From positions 248,001-312,000 of the forward strand of contig JAJEAU010000010.1 in the NCBI GenBank assembly GCA_022824185.1: a stretch of 64,000 nt of DNA, in the 5' to 3' direction. This DNA comes from Dehalococcoidia bacterium. Its GTDB lineage: Bacteria > Chloroflexota > Dehalococcoidia > Lucifugimonadales > Lucifugimonadaceae. How positions within the stretch are numbered: position 1 is the first letter of the stretch; every line of letters begins with the position of its first letter. This document shows positions 52,937 through 62,427 of this stretch, in pieces. Position numbers and translations under genes: made by a program. The notes beneath the pieces were generated by a model that was not told the origin of the DNA, made no database searches, and saw only the letters and a program-made list of their open reading frames with translations.

Positions 52937-53044
52937 GAATCCATTTTATAGCACATTAGTGGAGTTCCTCCAGTCAGAATGTCACAAAATCTCGAACGTC
53001 GCCGAGAAGGGCTTAGGGTAACGACGGGATTGTCGGTTACGGAG

Positions 53045-54199
53045 TTACAGCGATAGCAGTTCCGAAATCACGGTTTCGAGTCTGGTGGCGAGAACTTCAA
53101 CCTGCTCTGCGGCATCTCCATGCTCAACGTACCACCCTTTAATATGCCACCCTGCAGGCTTATAGACAGGCTTTGTGAATTCATCGTTCTTGAATTGATC
53201 GACCCATCGCTCAAGAACGTCACGCAACTCATTTTCGGGTGGTGCGTCGTCGCCAAAGAGCGCGGTACCAAACGTGAATTCCCTACTACCTCCCCACCCG
53301 CTTTCGACCGACGGCAAACACAACCAAGCAACTGTAATCGGCGGTCGCCGGAGCTCACATCGAATACGGATAGTGACTGAGGTAGTCCCCCAACTTAGAG
53401 TGGCGCCAGAAGCTCCTGCCGTATCCAAAAGACGTTCTGCGGCCGATCGAGAACCATCTTCGTCGAATTCACCTAAGAAGGTGTCGCGCGTCAGGTTTTG
53501 ACGGGATCCAGAAGAACGGGAGGCTGTGACGTTGGCGACTCTGCCTATTACGCGTGGGACTAAAGTTTGTGAAGATTGTCCCTTGAACTGCTTGATCTCG
53601 ACCGCCAGTACCTCGACGTTTGGCATTTGAGCATTGAGGAACATCACGATTCGTTCGAGTTCGTCAGGTATCTCGTCAGCCACGAAGAGCAGGCGCATTT
53701 TCCGAGCGGTCAGGTTTGTTTGGACCTTTTCCCAAAATTGGTCAGCATCCCTCTCATCGTCTGTTTCGAGTAACTCGCGAAGTCGATCACCAGGATCAAC
53801 ATCGTCTTCTGACGCGGTTTCTTCAAACGTTTGCCGCAGTTCTTCTGCCGTCCAGGTTTGCGGGGCGTTTGCCGCGTAGTCGAGCATTTGTCCGACGATT
53901 GTCCGACGGATTTCCGAGTTGGATCCCCGTTTGACCTCGACGAGAGTCGGCACCGCATCTTGATCGACGATTAAGTGATCAACAGACCATCGAGCACCAG
54001 ATTCAGACGAGTCGGCGATGCCTTTTTCGCGAGTAATCAGAAGCCATCGACGCGGATCGCCCGGACGTATCTGTTCGCCGTCGAGCAACTCAGGATGCTC
54101 AGCGATTAGGGCCTGCAACTCGTCTTCGTTAGAGAATCTTTCCTCTAGTAGGGGGTCAAGCGATCCTGTTTCAGTCTTGTTGTAGATGCGTTCAGCCAT
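53045..54199 (-). CDS. PD-(D/E)XK nuclease-like protein (NucS/DUF91-like N-terminus)
   Basis: A 384-residue soluble protein. The N-terminus has NEDELQALIAEHPELL and the nuclease core WSVDHLIVDQDAVPTLVEVKRG, with Asp and E-x-K placed as in restriction-endonuclease-like folds, then IRRTIVGQMLDYAANA. The C-terminal half (residues ~240-384) is a separate domain. Such proteins occur near restriction or DNA-repair genes, but no partner is adjacent here. It could be a defence nuclease; this is not shown. Confidence 0.75.
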   Translation of the reverse strand: MAERIYNKTETGSLDPLLEERFSNEDELQALIAEHPELLDGEQIRPGDPRRWLLITREKGIADSSESGARWSVDHLIVDQDAVPTLVEVKRGSNSEIRRTIVGQMLDYAANAPQTWTAEELRQTFEETASEDDVDPGDRLRELLETDDERDADQFWEKVQTNLTARKMRLLFVADEIPDELERIVMFLNAQMPNVEVLAVEIKQFKGQSSQTLVPRVIGRVANVTASRSSGSRQNLTRDTFLGEFDEDGSRSAAERLLDTAGASGATLSWGTTSVTIRIRCELRRPPITVAWLCLPSVESGWGGSREFTFGTALFGDDAPPENELRDVLERWVDQFKNDEFTKPVYKPAGWHIKGWYVEHGDAAEQVEVLATRLETVISELLSL

Positions 54200-54269
54200 G
54201 CCGTGTTTGCTGGACCGCTACTGGCGAAGGCGCAAGGTATTCGCTTTGCGGACCCTTTGTCCTTCGAAA

Positions 54270-54293
54270 GTTTCCCCCTCGAGCGGGGGAAAC
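54270..54293 (-). terminator. Intrinsic terminator-like hairpin after the RraA-family gene
   Basis: A perfect 9-bp stem GTTTCCCCC / GGGGGAAAC with a 6-base loop, followed on the minus strand by TTTC, 17 bases after the stop of the gene at 54310. The T run is short. Confidence 0.55.
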
Positions 54294-54309
54294 CCGATTG
54301 GCGTGTTGG

Positions 54310-55041
54310 TTACTTGAGACTGTCCAAATACTCCTGCATCATCGCATCCGTCGGCGGGTAGTATCTACCCGGTCGAACGTTCTCGGCGAGGATCTTTTCT
54401 TTGACGTAGCCTTCGACGCCTTCGTGTTCTTCGACCCAGACGACGGCTTCTTCGGCGAACCATGATGGGACTACTACGCAGCCGTCGTCATCGCCTACGA
54501 TCACATCGCCGGGGCGGACTAGCGCGCCGCCGCATTGGATGTCGCAGTTCTCGTATGCGGGGTCGGCCCAGGGGCGTCCGCCGTAGGGGGAGCGCTCTTG
54601 GGCGTAGACAGCGAAGCCGTAGTCTTCGTCTTCGAGCACGCCGAGGTCACGGATTGCGCCGTCGGTGACTAGACCGTCAGCTTTGTTCATCTTGAGCTGC
54701 ATGAGCTTGACGTCGCCGGCAACTGCCGCCCATTGTTTGCCCATCAGGTCGGCCACTAGGACGTCGCCAGGACCGCATCGTGCCATGGCCTGGTACTCGG
54801 GTGAGTTTTCGCCGCGCTTGGCCTCGGCGTCGAGGTCTGGTCGGGGAGGAAGGAATCGGAGAGTGCGAGCTCTGGCCGCGAGGCGTTTTCCGGGTGTGAA
54901 GTTCCGGACGCCTTCCATGAAGGGCAAGGGCACGCCAGCTACGTTGGCAACTGCGGCCCAAGTCGTGGCGACGGGCAGCTTTCGGAAGCGGTCGAGAATG
55001 TCGTCTGAGACGTCGACAGGTGCGAAGGATCGATCAGCCAT
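54310..55041 (-). CDS. RraA-like / 4-hydroxy-4-methyl-2-oxoglutarate aldolase-type protein
   Basis: A 243-residue RraA-fold protein. The conserved core is present: [35 protein letters not shown] with the Arg/Asp pair used by HMG aldolases, and [17 protein letters not shown]. Most bacterial members with this motif set are metal-dependent pyruvate-aldolase or decarboxylase enzymes rather than RNase E inhibitors. The AAAGG upstream supports the ATG. Confidence 0.85.
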   Translation of the reverse strand: MADRSFAPVDVSDDILDRFRKLPVATTWAAVANVAGVPLPFMEGVRNFTPGKRLAARARTLRFLPPRPDLDAEAKRGENSPEYQAMARCGPGDVLVADLMGKQWAAVAGDVKLMQLKMNKADGLVTDGAIRDLGVLEDEDYGFAVYAQERSPYGGRPWADPAYENCDIQCGGALVRPGDVIVGDDDGCVVVPSWFAEEAVVWVEEHEGVEGYVKEKILAENVRPGRYYPPTDAMMQEYLDSLK

Positions 55042-55224
55042 GGGTATTGGAACCTTTCTGAGTTGAGCAGGTTTGCGGTTAGCGTTGATGATGATACTTC
55101 AGGGCGATCGAGCCCGTAACAAATCGGTGCACGTGCCGAAGTACTGCTCGGACGGGACGCGATTAAAGGTGTCGATTGAGTCTCACGCAACCGGATCCGC
55201 ATTGCGTCAGAAAGCGTGTTGCGG

Positions 55225-55704
55225 TTATCGGTTTTCGCGGGATTTGATGGCGGTGATGACTTCGTCGACGTGCATGCGACCGATCGGGCCGGATGCGTAA
55301 AGCGAACCGAAGACTACGCCGCCTCGCGAGATGAGGAGCTCGGTTGGTTGCATGTAGCGGCCGTGATGGTCGGTTGTCCACCATGCGCCGATGCCTTCGA
55401 AGTCGGACTCGTTCACGTTGTAAGCGACGGGGAATGTGAGTCCGAGTTCGTCGCGCATGGCTTTAACTTCGTCCTGAGTTCCGACGGTCGCCGCGATCAC
55501 TTGCGCTCCGAGGTCAGTGAGTTCGTCGAGTTTTTCTTGGTAGCTAACCAGCTGCCTCCGGCAGTAGCTTCACCATTCGCCTCGGAAGAATAGCAGGGCG
55601 ACGTAACGGGATGCCGTGCCGCGGGGCAACGTCAGTTCATCGCCGTCGACGAGTTTGAGATTGATTGGCGGTAGGCGGTCGCCTTGTTGGAGTTTTTCAG
55701 GCAT
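55225..55704 (-). CDS. Peroxiredoxin-like protein with in-frame UGA, candidate selenoprotein
   Basis: Read through UGA, the frame gives 159 residues. It starts MPEKLQQGDRLPPINLKLVDGDELTLP, as in AhpC/TSA-like thioredoxin folds, then VALLFFRGEW-U-SYCRRQLVSY, where the family has W-C-x-Y-C. So UGA (55572-55570, codon 45) replaces the first active-site Cys while C48 is kept. The rest (AQVIAATVGTQDEVKAMRDE, FPVAYNV, ELLISRGGVVFGSLY) is intact and in frame, with no other stop or decay. A hairpin follows the UGA. Ordinary ORF calling sees only 55225-55500. The start has no clear ribosome-binding site; the SulP gene ends 8 bp upstream, so coupling is likely. No selA, selB, selD or tRNA-Sec is in this window. 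A sequencing error or recent nonsense mutation is the alternative. Confidence 0.75.
55542..55572 (-). promoter_or_regulatory. UGA codon with adjacent hairpin (candidate bacterial SECIS)
   Basis: Directly after UGA: inner stem CTGCC / GGCAG with a GGA loop (55564-55552), enclosed by AGCTA / TAGCT (55569-55565, 55546-55542) with a bulge on the 3' side. A G is in the apical loop as in known bacterial SECIS hairpins, but the distance from UGA to the loop (10 bases) is shorter than usual, so the assignment is tentative. Confidence 0.5.
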
Positions 55705-55712
55705 GGGATTGA

Positions 55713-57518
55713 TTATCTAACTTGGCCGAGAGACGTATCTTCTTCGAGCAGGGATTGACGCTGGTCGGACGAAGTCTCGCGTGCTGAGTCGTGGCCAAGC
55801 ATGTTCAGTGCAACTACCTTGGCGTCGTCGAGGGTATCGACGATGTTCTCTTCCGGGACTTGATCGATGGCGTTGAGCGCTCGCAAGTTAATTTCGGGAA
55901 CGCCGCCTAGACCGGTGAGGATGCACTGCGTGTTTTCGTGGACTGCGACGTCGATCATCTGCTCGACAACGAGCGCGGCGGAGTCGTCGATATAAACGGT
56001 GTCGGAGAAGTCTAAGATAACGATCTCGTGTTCTCGTATGTCTTCGCTGATCGTCGTGATGAGGCTGCTTGAGGACGAGACGGTAAAGCTGCCACGGAGC
56101 GAAACCAATCCAACACTTGCGTCGAAGAGATCCATGTTTTTGGCCGCCCGAAAACCGGCGAAAAAGATCTGGTCGAGGATCGGTACGGATATGACGCTGT
56201 CGAGTTCGAGTCTTTCGAGTTGTTTGGCGGTTGCCATGCCGGCCGCGATGAGCCCGATCGCGACGGCAGTCACCAAATCTAGGAATACGGTGAGGAACAT
56301 CGTGATCACCATCACGATTAGATGTTCTCGTTGCACGCGGTGGATTCTTGTGATGAATCGCCAGTCGATTATGTCCCAACCGACTTTTAGCAGAATGCCA
56401 GCAAGCGCGGCCAGGGGAATGTTGCCGACGTACTGACCTAGACCAAGGACGAGCGCCAAGAGGATGCCGGCCCTGATCGCGCCGGATACTGGAGTGCGAC
56501 CACCGGCTCGTAGATTGACGACTGTGCCTAGAGTCGCGCCGGCACCGGGAAGACCGCCGATGAATCCTGCGATAGTGTTTCCGATGCCTTGGCCCACGAG
56601 TTCCCGGTCCGGATTGTGCCGGGTACGCGTCATGGAGTCGGCGATCAACGAAGTCAGCAGACTATCGATGGATCCAAGGAGGGCAAGGATGAGAGCGGGT
56701 TGAATGGCTTTGACAAGGAATCCGCCGGATATCGTCGGTATCTGTAACGACGGGAAGCCGGTCGGCACCTCGCCAATCACTGCAGCATCGACGAACCAAA
56801 GGATGCCCAGTAACGTTCCCGTCGTAAGTGCAGCGAGTGTGGACGGGAAATATCGATGTAGACGCTGAGGCCAAAGGACGCCGACGCCCAAGGTTGCGGC
56901 GGCGATGACTAGGGCACCGTAGTCGATGTCAGGGATGGCGTCTGGGATTGCCCGAATAGCACCGACGGGCCCACCGGACACACCGGCATGGCCCAGGAAT
57001 GGCAAGATCTGCAAGATGATGATGATCACCCCGATGCCGGACATAAACCCGGAGATTACGGAGTATGGGGTGTACGCGACGAACCGACCAATCTTGAGGA
57101 GGCCGAGGAGGATCTGAATGATTCCGGCGAGAATGACGATGCTGAAGGCTTCGACTAGGTTGTCGGGTCCGGCAAGAGTGACGACAGCGGCCATGGCGAC
57201 GGCCATGGGACCAGTGGGACCGGATATTTGCGACTTGGTTCCGCCAAATACTGCGGCGAAAAACCCGACCGCAATTGCGCCATAAATCCCAGCCACTGCG
57301 CCGAGGCCTGAAGCGACACCGAAAGCAAGTGCCACGGGCAGTCCTACGACGGTCGCGGTTAATCCTCCGAAAACATCGCCTTTCAGAGTCGCTAGGTCGT
57401 AATTGAACCTCAAATTGTTCGCGATTTGCTGCAAATTTCGTTTGACTGGATACCGTGTATCGTTTGGTTCGTCGAGACGGTATTTTACGTGCATTTCGTC
57501 AATCGTGTTTTCAGTCAC
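55713..57518 (-). CDS. SulP-family anion transporter with STAS domain
   Basis: A 601-residue transporter. A short cytosolic N-terminus is followed by about 12 hydrophobic segments (GGLTATVVGLPVALAFGVASG, SGPTGPMAVAMAAVV, PLAALAGILLKVGWDII), the SulP signature region, and a C-terminal STAS domain (residues ~455-570, IVILDFSDTVYIDDSAALV). It probably moves sulfate or bicarbonate. GTG start at 57518, with ATG 57494 an alternative. It is the first gene of a likely operon with the peroxiredoxin-like gene. Confidence 0.9.
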   Translation of the reverse strand: MTENTIDEMHVKYRLDEPNDTRYPVKRNLQQIANNLRFNYDLATLKGDVFGGLTATVVGLPVALAFGVASGLGAVAGIYGAIAVGFFAAVFGGTKSQISGPTGPMAVAMAAVVTLAGPDNLVEAFSIVILAGIIQILLGLLKIGRFVAYTPYSVISGFMSGIGVIIIILQILPFLGHAGVSGGPVGAIRAIPDAIPDIDYGALVIAAATLGVGVLWPQRLHRYFPSTLAALTTGTLLGILWFVDAAVIGEVPTGFPSLQIPTISGGFLVKAIQPALILALLGSIDSLLTSLIADSMTRTRHNPDRELVGQGIGNTIAGFIGGLPGAGATLGTVVNLRAGGRTPVSGAIRAGILLALVLGLGQYVGNIPLAALAGILLKVGWDIIDWRFITRIHRVQREHLIVMVITMFLTVFLDLVTAVAIGLIAAGMATAKQLERLELDSVISVPILDQIFFAGFRAAKNMDLFDASVGLVSLRGSFTVSSSSSLITTISEDIREHEIVILDFSDTVYIDDSAALVVEQMIDVAVHENTQCILTGLGGVPEINLRALNAIDQVPEENIVDTLDDAKVVALNMLGHDSARETSSDQRQSLLEEDTSLGQVR

Positions 57519-57671
57519 GCACGAAAAGCCAAGATGTACCGCTCTCGATGGTGTCGAAAACGGCGCGGTTTGCGGAATCGGTGTGGTATAAAGAGAGTTG
57601 GAATGGATGACAGACTGGGGCGGCGTGCAGTCGCGATTCGTGCCGCTTAATGATTCGCAAGACAGGACGAA

Positions 57672-59588
57672 ATGACTGATCGGATTTTGGATCGAGTTGA
57701 TGATCCTGAAGACCTCAAGCAGCTAACCCTTGAGGAAACGGGACAGGTGGCTGAGGAGATTCGTGAAACCATAATCTCGGTAATCACGGAACGTGGCGGC
57801 CATTTGGCTTCAAATCTTGGTGTTGTGGAGTTGACTTTAGCGTTGCACCGGGTCTTCGAAAGCCCGAAAGACAGTCTGGTGTGGGACACGACCAACCAGA
57901 TGTACACGCACAAGATGGTGACGGGTCGTCGGGATGAGTTTCAGGACATCAGACTCGCCGGAGGACTGTCGGGTTTCGGTGAGCCGATGGAGAGCGAACA
58001 CGATACGCTGTGCGCGGGTCACGCGGGCACGGGACTTTCCATAGCGTTAGGAATAGCTCAGAGCGCGCAGGACCAAAATAGCGATTCGTGGACTGCCGCC
58101 GTGGTTGGTGATGGCGCGATGACATCCGGTTCAACCTTTGAAGCGCTGAACAATATTGTTCATTTGAATCCGGAACGAATGATTGTTGTCTTGAATGACA
58201 ACGGGATGTCAATTTCCGAGAATATCGGTTTTTTGACCAATTGGCGGAAACGTTTAATTACTCATCCCGAATTCCAGTCAATGATCGAACGAATGAAGTC
58301 GATCTCTCAGCGTGTGCCGACTGGGGAGCTCATGTACCGGATCGTCAAACGATTCAACACTGGACTAGCTGGTTTGATCGTGCCGACGATGTTTTGGACC
58401 GAGATGGGTTTCCAGTATCTGGGCCCAATCGACGGTCACGATATAAAGGCGCTGGAGGAGACGCTTCGTCAGGGGATGGCGTCGCGCGGCGCGGTGCCGC
58501 TCGTGCATGTCGTGACACACAAGGGTCACGGCTACGAACCTGCGGAAGTGGACCCTGTGAAGTTCCATCAACCTAGTTCGCCTTTGGGCTCAGGAACTGG
58601 TGCCCCGACGTATTCCAAGGTTTTCTCTGAAACACTGACCGGGATCATGCGCGAAGACGAGAAGGTGGTCGGCATAAGTGCGGCGATGTTGGAGGGCACG
58701 GGACTCGTGGACGTTAAGAGGGAGTTCCCGAGCCGAGTGTTCGATGTCGGTATCGCTGAGCAACACGCGGTGAGCATGGCAGCCGGAATGTCGACGAAGG
58801 GGTTGAAACCGTTCGTTTCGATATATTCGACCTTCCTGCAGAGAGCCTTTGATCAGATCCTCCATGACATCTGCCTTCAGAATTTGGATGTGACGTTGAT
58901 CGCGGACCGCGCTGGCATCGTTGGTGAAGACGGTAAGACGCATCACGGGGCATTCGACATCACGTACTTGAGATGCCTCCCCAATGCGATCGTGGCCGCT
59001 CCCCGCGACGAAAATCACTTGCAGCACTTGATCTACACGGCGCACCAGTATGACGGGCCGTTCGCGATCAGGATCGCTCGAGGTGAAGCGGTTGGAGTTC
59101 CCATGGATTCGGAGTTACGCGAACTGCCGATTGGGAAGGGCGAAGTGCTCATGACTGGCGACGATGTGGCCATATTTGCGCTTGGCAAGTCGAACAGCGC
59201 GGCCGTCGAAGCCGCTGATCAACTTGCGGAGTACGGAATCTCATGCTCCGTCGTCGACCCCATCTACGCGAAGCCGTTGGACGTCGAGTTGATTACTGAG
59301 GTAACGCGCAGAATTGGACGTGTTGTCACAGTGGAAGAAAACGTCCTCGCCGGTGGGTTTGGGTCAGCGATCGTCGAAGTCCTGGCGGATGCGGGAATCT
59401 CCGATGTTTCGGTTCACCGAATCGGGATGCCGGACGCCTTCGTCGAGCACGGCACGGCCGATAACCAGCGTCAAGATCTGAGTTTGGACGCCCAAGGAAT
59501 AGTGGACCAGATTCTGGGCACGTATTTCCCGGATGTCGCAGCGCGGTTGCAGCGCGGGGAAGACCCTCGGCTAGCCGCAACCGCCTAA
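57672..59588 (+). CDS. dxs: 1-deoxy-D-xylulose-5-phosphate synthase
   Basis: A 638-residue TPP enzyme making DXP from pyruvate and glyceraldehyde 3-phosphate, the first step of the MEP isoprenoid pathway. Motifs: HLASNLGVVELTLALH, GHAGTGLSIALGIA, the TPP site GDGAMTSGSTFEALNNI, THKGHGYEPAE, and the C-terminal VVTVEENVLAGGFGSAI. AGGACGAA precedes the ATG. It is similar in fold to the transketolase at 16288 but clearly DXS by length and motif order. Confidence 0.93.
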   Translation: MTDRILDRVDDPEDLKQLTLEETGQVAEEIRETIISVITERGGHLASNLGVVELTLALHRVFESPKDSLVWDTTNQMYTHKMVTGRRDEFQDIRLAGGLSGFGEPMESEHDTLCAGHAGTGLSIALGIAQSAQDQNSDSWTAAVVGDGAMTSGSTFEALNNIVHLNPERMIVVLNDNGMSISENIGFLTNWRKRLITHPEFQSMIERMKSISQRVPTGELMYRIVKRFNTGLAGLIVPTMFWTEMGFQYLGPIDGHDIKALEETLRQGMASRGAVPLVHVVTHKGHGYEPAEVDPVKFHQPSSPLGSGTGAPTYSKVFSETLTGIMREDEKVVGISAAMLEGTGLVDVKREFPSRVFDVGIAEQHAVSMAAGMSTKGLKPFVSIYSTFLQRAFDQILHDICLQNLDVTLIADRAGIVGEDGKTHHGAFDITYLRCLPNAIVAAPRDENHLQHLIYTAHQYDGPFAIRIARGEAVGVPMDSELRELPIGKGEVLMTGDDVAIFALGKSNSAAVEAADQLAEYGISCSVVDPIYAKPLDVELITEVTRRIGRVVTVEENVLAGGFGSAIVEVLADAGISDVSVHRIGMPDAFVEHGTADNQRQDLSLDAQGIVDQILGTYFPDVAARLQRGEDPRLAATA

Positions 59589-59598
59589 CGCTTCGGGA

Positions 59599-60378
59599 TC
59601 ACAGGTAGGGTTCGACCCAGCCAAGTCCCGATTCAGTTTCGGATGCCGGAACGTATTCGGCGCCGATCCATCCGTCGTAACCGCTTTCGCTGATGTGATT
59701 CAGGAGGAACGGGTAGTTGATCTCGCCTGAACCCGGTTCGTGTCGCCCTGGGTTGTCAGCGATCTGCACGTGACCGATGACAGGTAGCAAATCGGTGAAC
59801 TTAGTTGCCAGGTCGCCTTCCATGATCTGAGTGTGGTAAACGTCGAATTGGAGTCGGACATTGTCGCGGACGGTATCTTTGATGAGCCGGTTGCCGTGGC
59901 TTGAGTTGGATACGAATGTCCTAGGGACATCGCGAGTGTTGAGCGGCTCGACGAGCACGATCGCATCGATGGCGGAGGCAGCATCGGCGGCGAAACGGAG
60001 GTTGTCGACGAGCGTTTTGTCCGCTGATTCTGGATCGGATCCGACTTCAGGTATGCCTGCCAAACACGTGAGGCGTTGACATCCGAGGGTTTGGGCATAT
60101 TCGATTGCGAGCCCAACGCCATCTTGAAATTCTCCGACGCGATCCGGCTGAACAGCGATGCCGCGGTCGCCGTTTGCCCAATCGCCAGCAGGGAAATCGA
60201 ATAGGACTTGCTCCAGGTTGTGTTTTACGAGTTGCTCACCGATGGCATCGGCAGGATGGTCATACGGAAACAGGTACTCGACGCCTTTGAAGCCGTTACG
60301 TCGAGCGGCTTCGAAACGGTCCAAGAAATCATGCTCATTGAACATCATGGTCAGATTTGCAGCGATTTTGAGGGGCAT
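59599..60378 (-). CDS. Hydroxypyruvate isomerase-like TIM-barrel protein
   Basis: A 259-residue member of the Hyi/xylose-isomerase-like family. Features: MPLKIAANLTMMFNEHDFLDRFEAA, GVEYLFPYD, the metal-binding Glu in VLVEPLNTRDVP, FDVYHTQIMEGD, HVQIADNPGRHEPGSGEIN and GWIGAEYVP. These match E. coli Hyi and related 2-oxo-tetronate isomerases. ATG 60378 with AGAGGA upstream is preferred over an upstream start. It probably interconverts hydroxypyruvate and tartronate semialdehyde. Confidence 0.88.
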   Translation of the reverse strand: MPLKIAANLTMMFNEHDFLDRFEAARRNGFKGVEYLFPYDHPADAIGEQLVKHNLEQVLFDFPAGDWANGDRGIAVQPDRVGEFQDGVGLAIEYAQTLGCQRLTCLAGIPEVGSDPESADKTLVDNLRFAADAASAIDAIVLVEPLNTRDVPRTFVSNSSHGNRLIKDTVRDNVRLQFDVYHTQIMEGDLATKFTDLLPVIGHVQIADNPGRHEPGSGEINYPFLLNHISESGYDGWIGAEYVPASETESGLGWVEPYL

Positions 60379-60620
60379 AGGAGATCCTCTAGCTTGATTT
60401 ATGTTGCGCACGTAGGGGATTGCGCGACATCTCATCTTAAGTGATGAATCACCATCGAACGATAGTTCGCAACATGCACGAAGTATTTTAGGCGTGTCGA
60501 TTCGGTCGGCTTGGAGACGGAACTCGTAGGCAGGTTATTTTTGACGGAGTACCGCGGCTTGCGCGTATCCGATAATTGATCGCGTGGGAACGTCTGCAAG
60601 AGCTAAAGTGAGTTCATCTA

Positions 60621-62420
60621 ATGAATGGCTTGTCGATGGATGAGCTCATTGTTTTCGCGGTTCTTGCAGTGGCGCTTGCGCTGTTCGTGTGGGGCAAGTG
60701 GCGCTACGATGTGGTCGCATTGCTCGCGCTGTTGGTGCTCGCAGTGGCGGGTATCGTCCCGGCTTCTGACGCATATCTCGGGTTTGGGCATCCGGCAGTA
60801 GTAACCGTTGCGGCCGTCCTGATCCTGAGCAAGGCGCTCCAAGATTCGGGTGTAGTTGACGTGGTTGCCAAGTGCTATGCCCGAATCCCGAGTATTCCGA
60901 TCTTGCGGATCCTGAGTTTGTCGGGGATCACCGCGTTCGCATCGGCGTTTATGAATAACGTCGGTGCCGTCAGTCTGTTGATGCCGGTCACGATCCGGGT
61001 CGCCAAGAGGGACAGGCAATTGCCTTCGAGATACCTCTTGCCTGTGGCCTTCGCGTCGCTTCTCGGAGGCATGGTGACGCTGATCGGGACACCACCCAAC
61101 ATCATCATCTCGAATTTCCGGCGCGATGAAGCAGGCGTGGCGTTTCAGATGTTTGACTTCGCTCTAGTCGGCGTCGGTGTGGCGTTAGTGGGGATCGCGT
61201 TTATGGCCCTGTTTGGTCGGCGTTTAATTCCCGCCAGAAGGGCCCGCCTCGCCTTGGGAGACACACTGCACATCGAAGAGTACATGACTGAATTGAGGGT
61301 GCCCGAAGATTCGCGGTTCGTTGGAAGCCAGGTCCGCGATCTCGAGGAGCTGGCAGAGGAGGACGTAGCGATCGTAGGCATGTTGCGGCGAGGTGAAGTC
61401 TATGTCGCACCGTCAAGTTCCGAAGTGATCGATGCTGACGACATCCTCATAGTCGAGGCAGATGCAGATGACCTCAGGTTGTTTGTCGACTCATCAGGGT
61501 TCGTGCTCGTGGGATCCAGAGACATCCGGGCGGATGTCGATAAGACTTTGACCTCTGACGAAGTGTTGGTCGTAGAGGCGATCGTGATCCCCGAGAGTTC
61601 GGCTAGCGGCAAGTCGGCACGGGAATTACATCTGCACGCGACGTATGACGTGAACCTGCTGGGGATATCCCGGCGCGGAACACGACTGGCGCGTCGATTG
61701 GGCAGTATTGAGTTTCTTCCAGGAGACGTTTTGTTGCTTCAGGGGAGAACCGATTCGGTGCAGGCCGCGTTGACGAGGTTGGAATTGTTGCCTTTGGCCG
61801 AAAGAGATCTGAGTATCGGGCAAAAACGCAGACCGTTGTTCCCAGTTGCGGTGTTTGGTGCGGCAGTGTTGTTGTCGGCTTTCGGTGTGATTCCGATCCA
61901 AATCTCGTTTGTCGCCGCCGCCGCAGTCCTTCTGTTGACGCGTTTCTTGACGCTTCAACCCCTATACCGGTCGATCGATTGGCCGGTGATTGTGTTGTTG
62001 GGAGCAATGATCCCGGTAGGCGAGGCGTTGCAGACAACCGGCGGGGCGGAACGGATTGCGATCTTTATCGCTGACATGAGTGGATCACTCCCGGCTTGGA
62101 CTGCTTTGGGTATCGTGCTTGTAACGACGATGCTGTTGTCGGTGATAATCAACAACGCCGCGGCTGTGGTTGTGATGGCACCGATTGGTATCGCGGTCGC
62201 GACAACGTTGGGAATGAACTCCGATCCGTTTTTGATGGCAGTCGCGATCGGTGCGTCATCGGCGTTCCTCACGCCCATCGGACATCAATCAAACACGATC
62301 GTGATGGGTCCGGGTGGGTATCACTTCAGCGATTACCTTCGGTTGGGTTTCCCGTTGTCGTTGTTGATCGTCGTTGTAGCGATTCCCCTGATATTGTGGG
62401 CTTGGCCTTTGGGCAATTAA
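60621..62420 (+). CDS. SLC13/ArsB-type permease with two RCK_C (TrkA-C) domains
   Basis: A 599-residue transporter of the divalent anion/Na+ symporter group. Hydrophobic blocks at ~1-200 and ~410-599 flank two cytosolic TrkA-C domains (~215-290 and ~305-390, for example SRFVGSQVRDLEELAEEDV and SASGKSARELHLHATYDVN). Signature GGMVTLIGTPPNIIIS and, in the second half, SSAFLTPIGHQSNTIVMGPGGY, the paired SNT/PPN-like substrate motifs. Substrate (sulfate, dicarboxylate or arsenite) is not fixed. ATG 60636 is an alternative start. Confidence 0.88.
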   Translation: MNGLSMDELIVFAVLAVALALFVWGKWRYDVVALLALLVLAVAGIVPASDAYLGFGHPAVVTVAAVLILSKALQDSGVVDVVAKCYARIPSIPILRILSLSGITAFASAFMNNVGAVSLLMPVTIRVAKRDRQLPSRYLLPVAFASLLGGMVTLIGTPPNIIISNFRRDEAGVAFQMFDFALVGVGVALVGIAFMALFGRRLIPARRARLALGDTLHIEEYMTELRVPEDSRFVGSQVRDLEELAEEDVAIVGMLRRGEVYVAPSSSEVIDADDILIVEADADDLRLFVDSSGFVLVGSRDIRADVDKTLTSDEVLVVEAIVIPESSASGKSARELHLHATYDVNLLGISRRGTRLARRLGSIEFLPGDVLLLQGRTDSVQAALTRLELLPLAERDLSIGQKRRPLFPVAVFGAAVLLSAFGVIPIQISFVAAAAVLLLTRFLTLQPLYRSIDWPVIVLLGAMIPVGEALQTTGGAERIAIFIADMSGSLPAWTALGIVLVTTMLLSVIINNAAAVVVMAPIGIAVATTLGMNSDPFLMAVAIGASSAFLTPIGHQSNTIVMGPGGYHFSDYLRLGFPLSLLIVVVAIPLILWAWPLGN

Positions 62421-62427
62421 CGGTCCA

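Noticed and set aside
55225-55500. Free-standing 91-residue protein
   Set aside because: It lacks the thioredoxin-fold N-terminus, which is present in the same frame upstream across a UGA.
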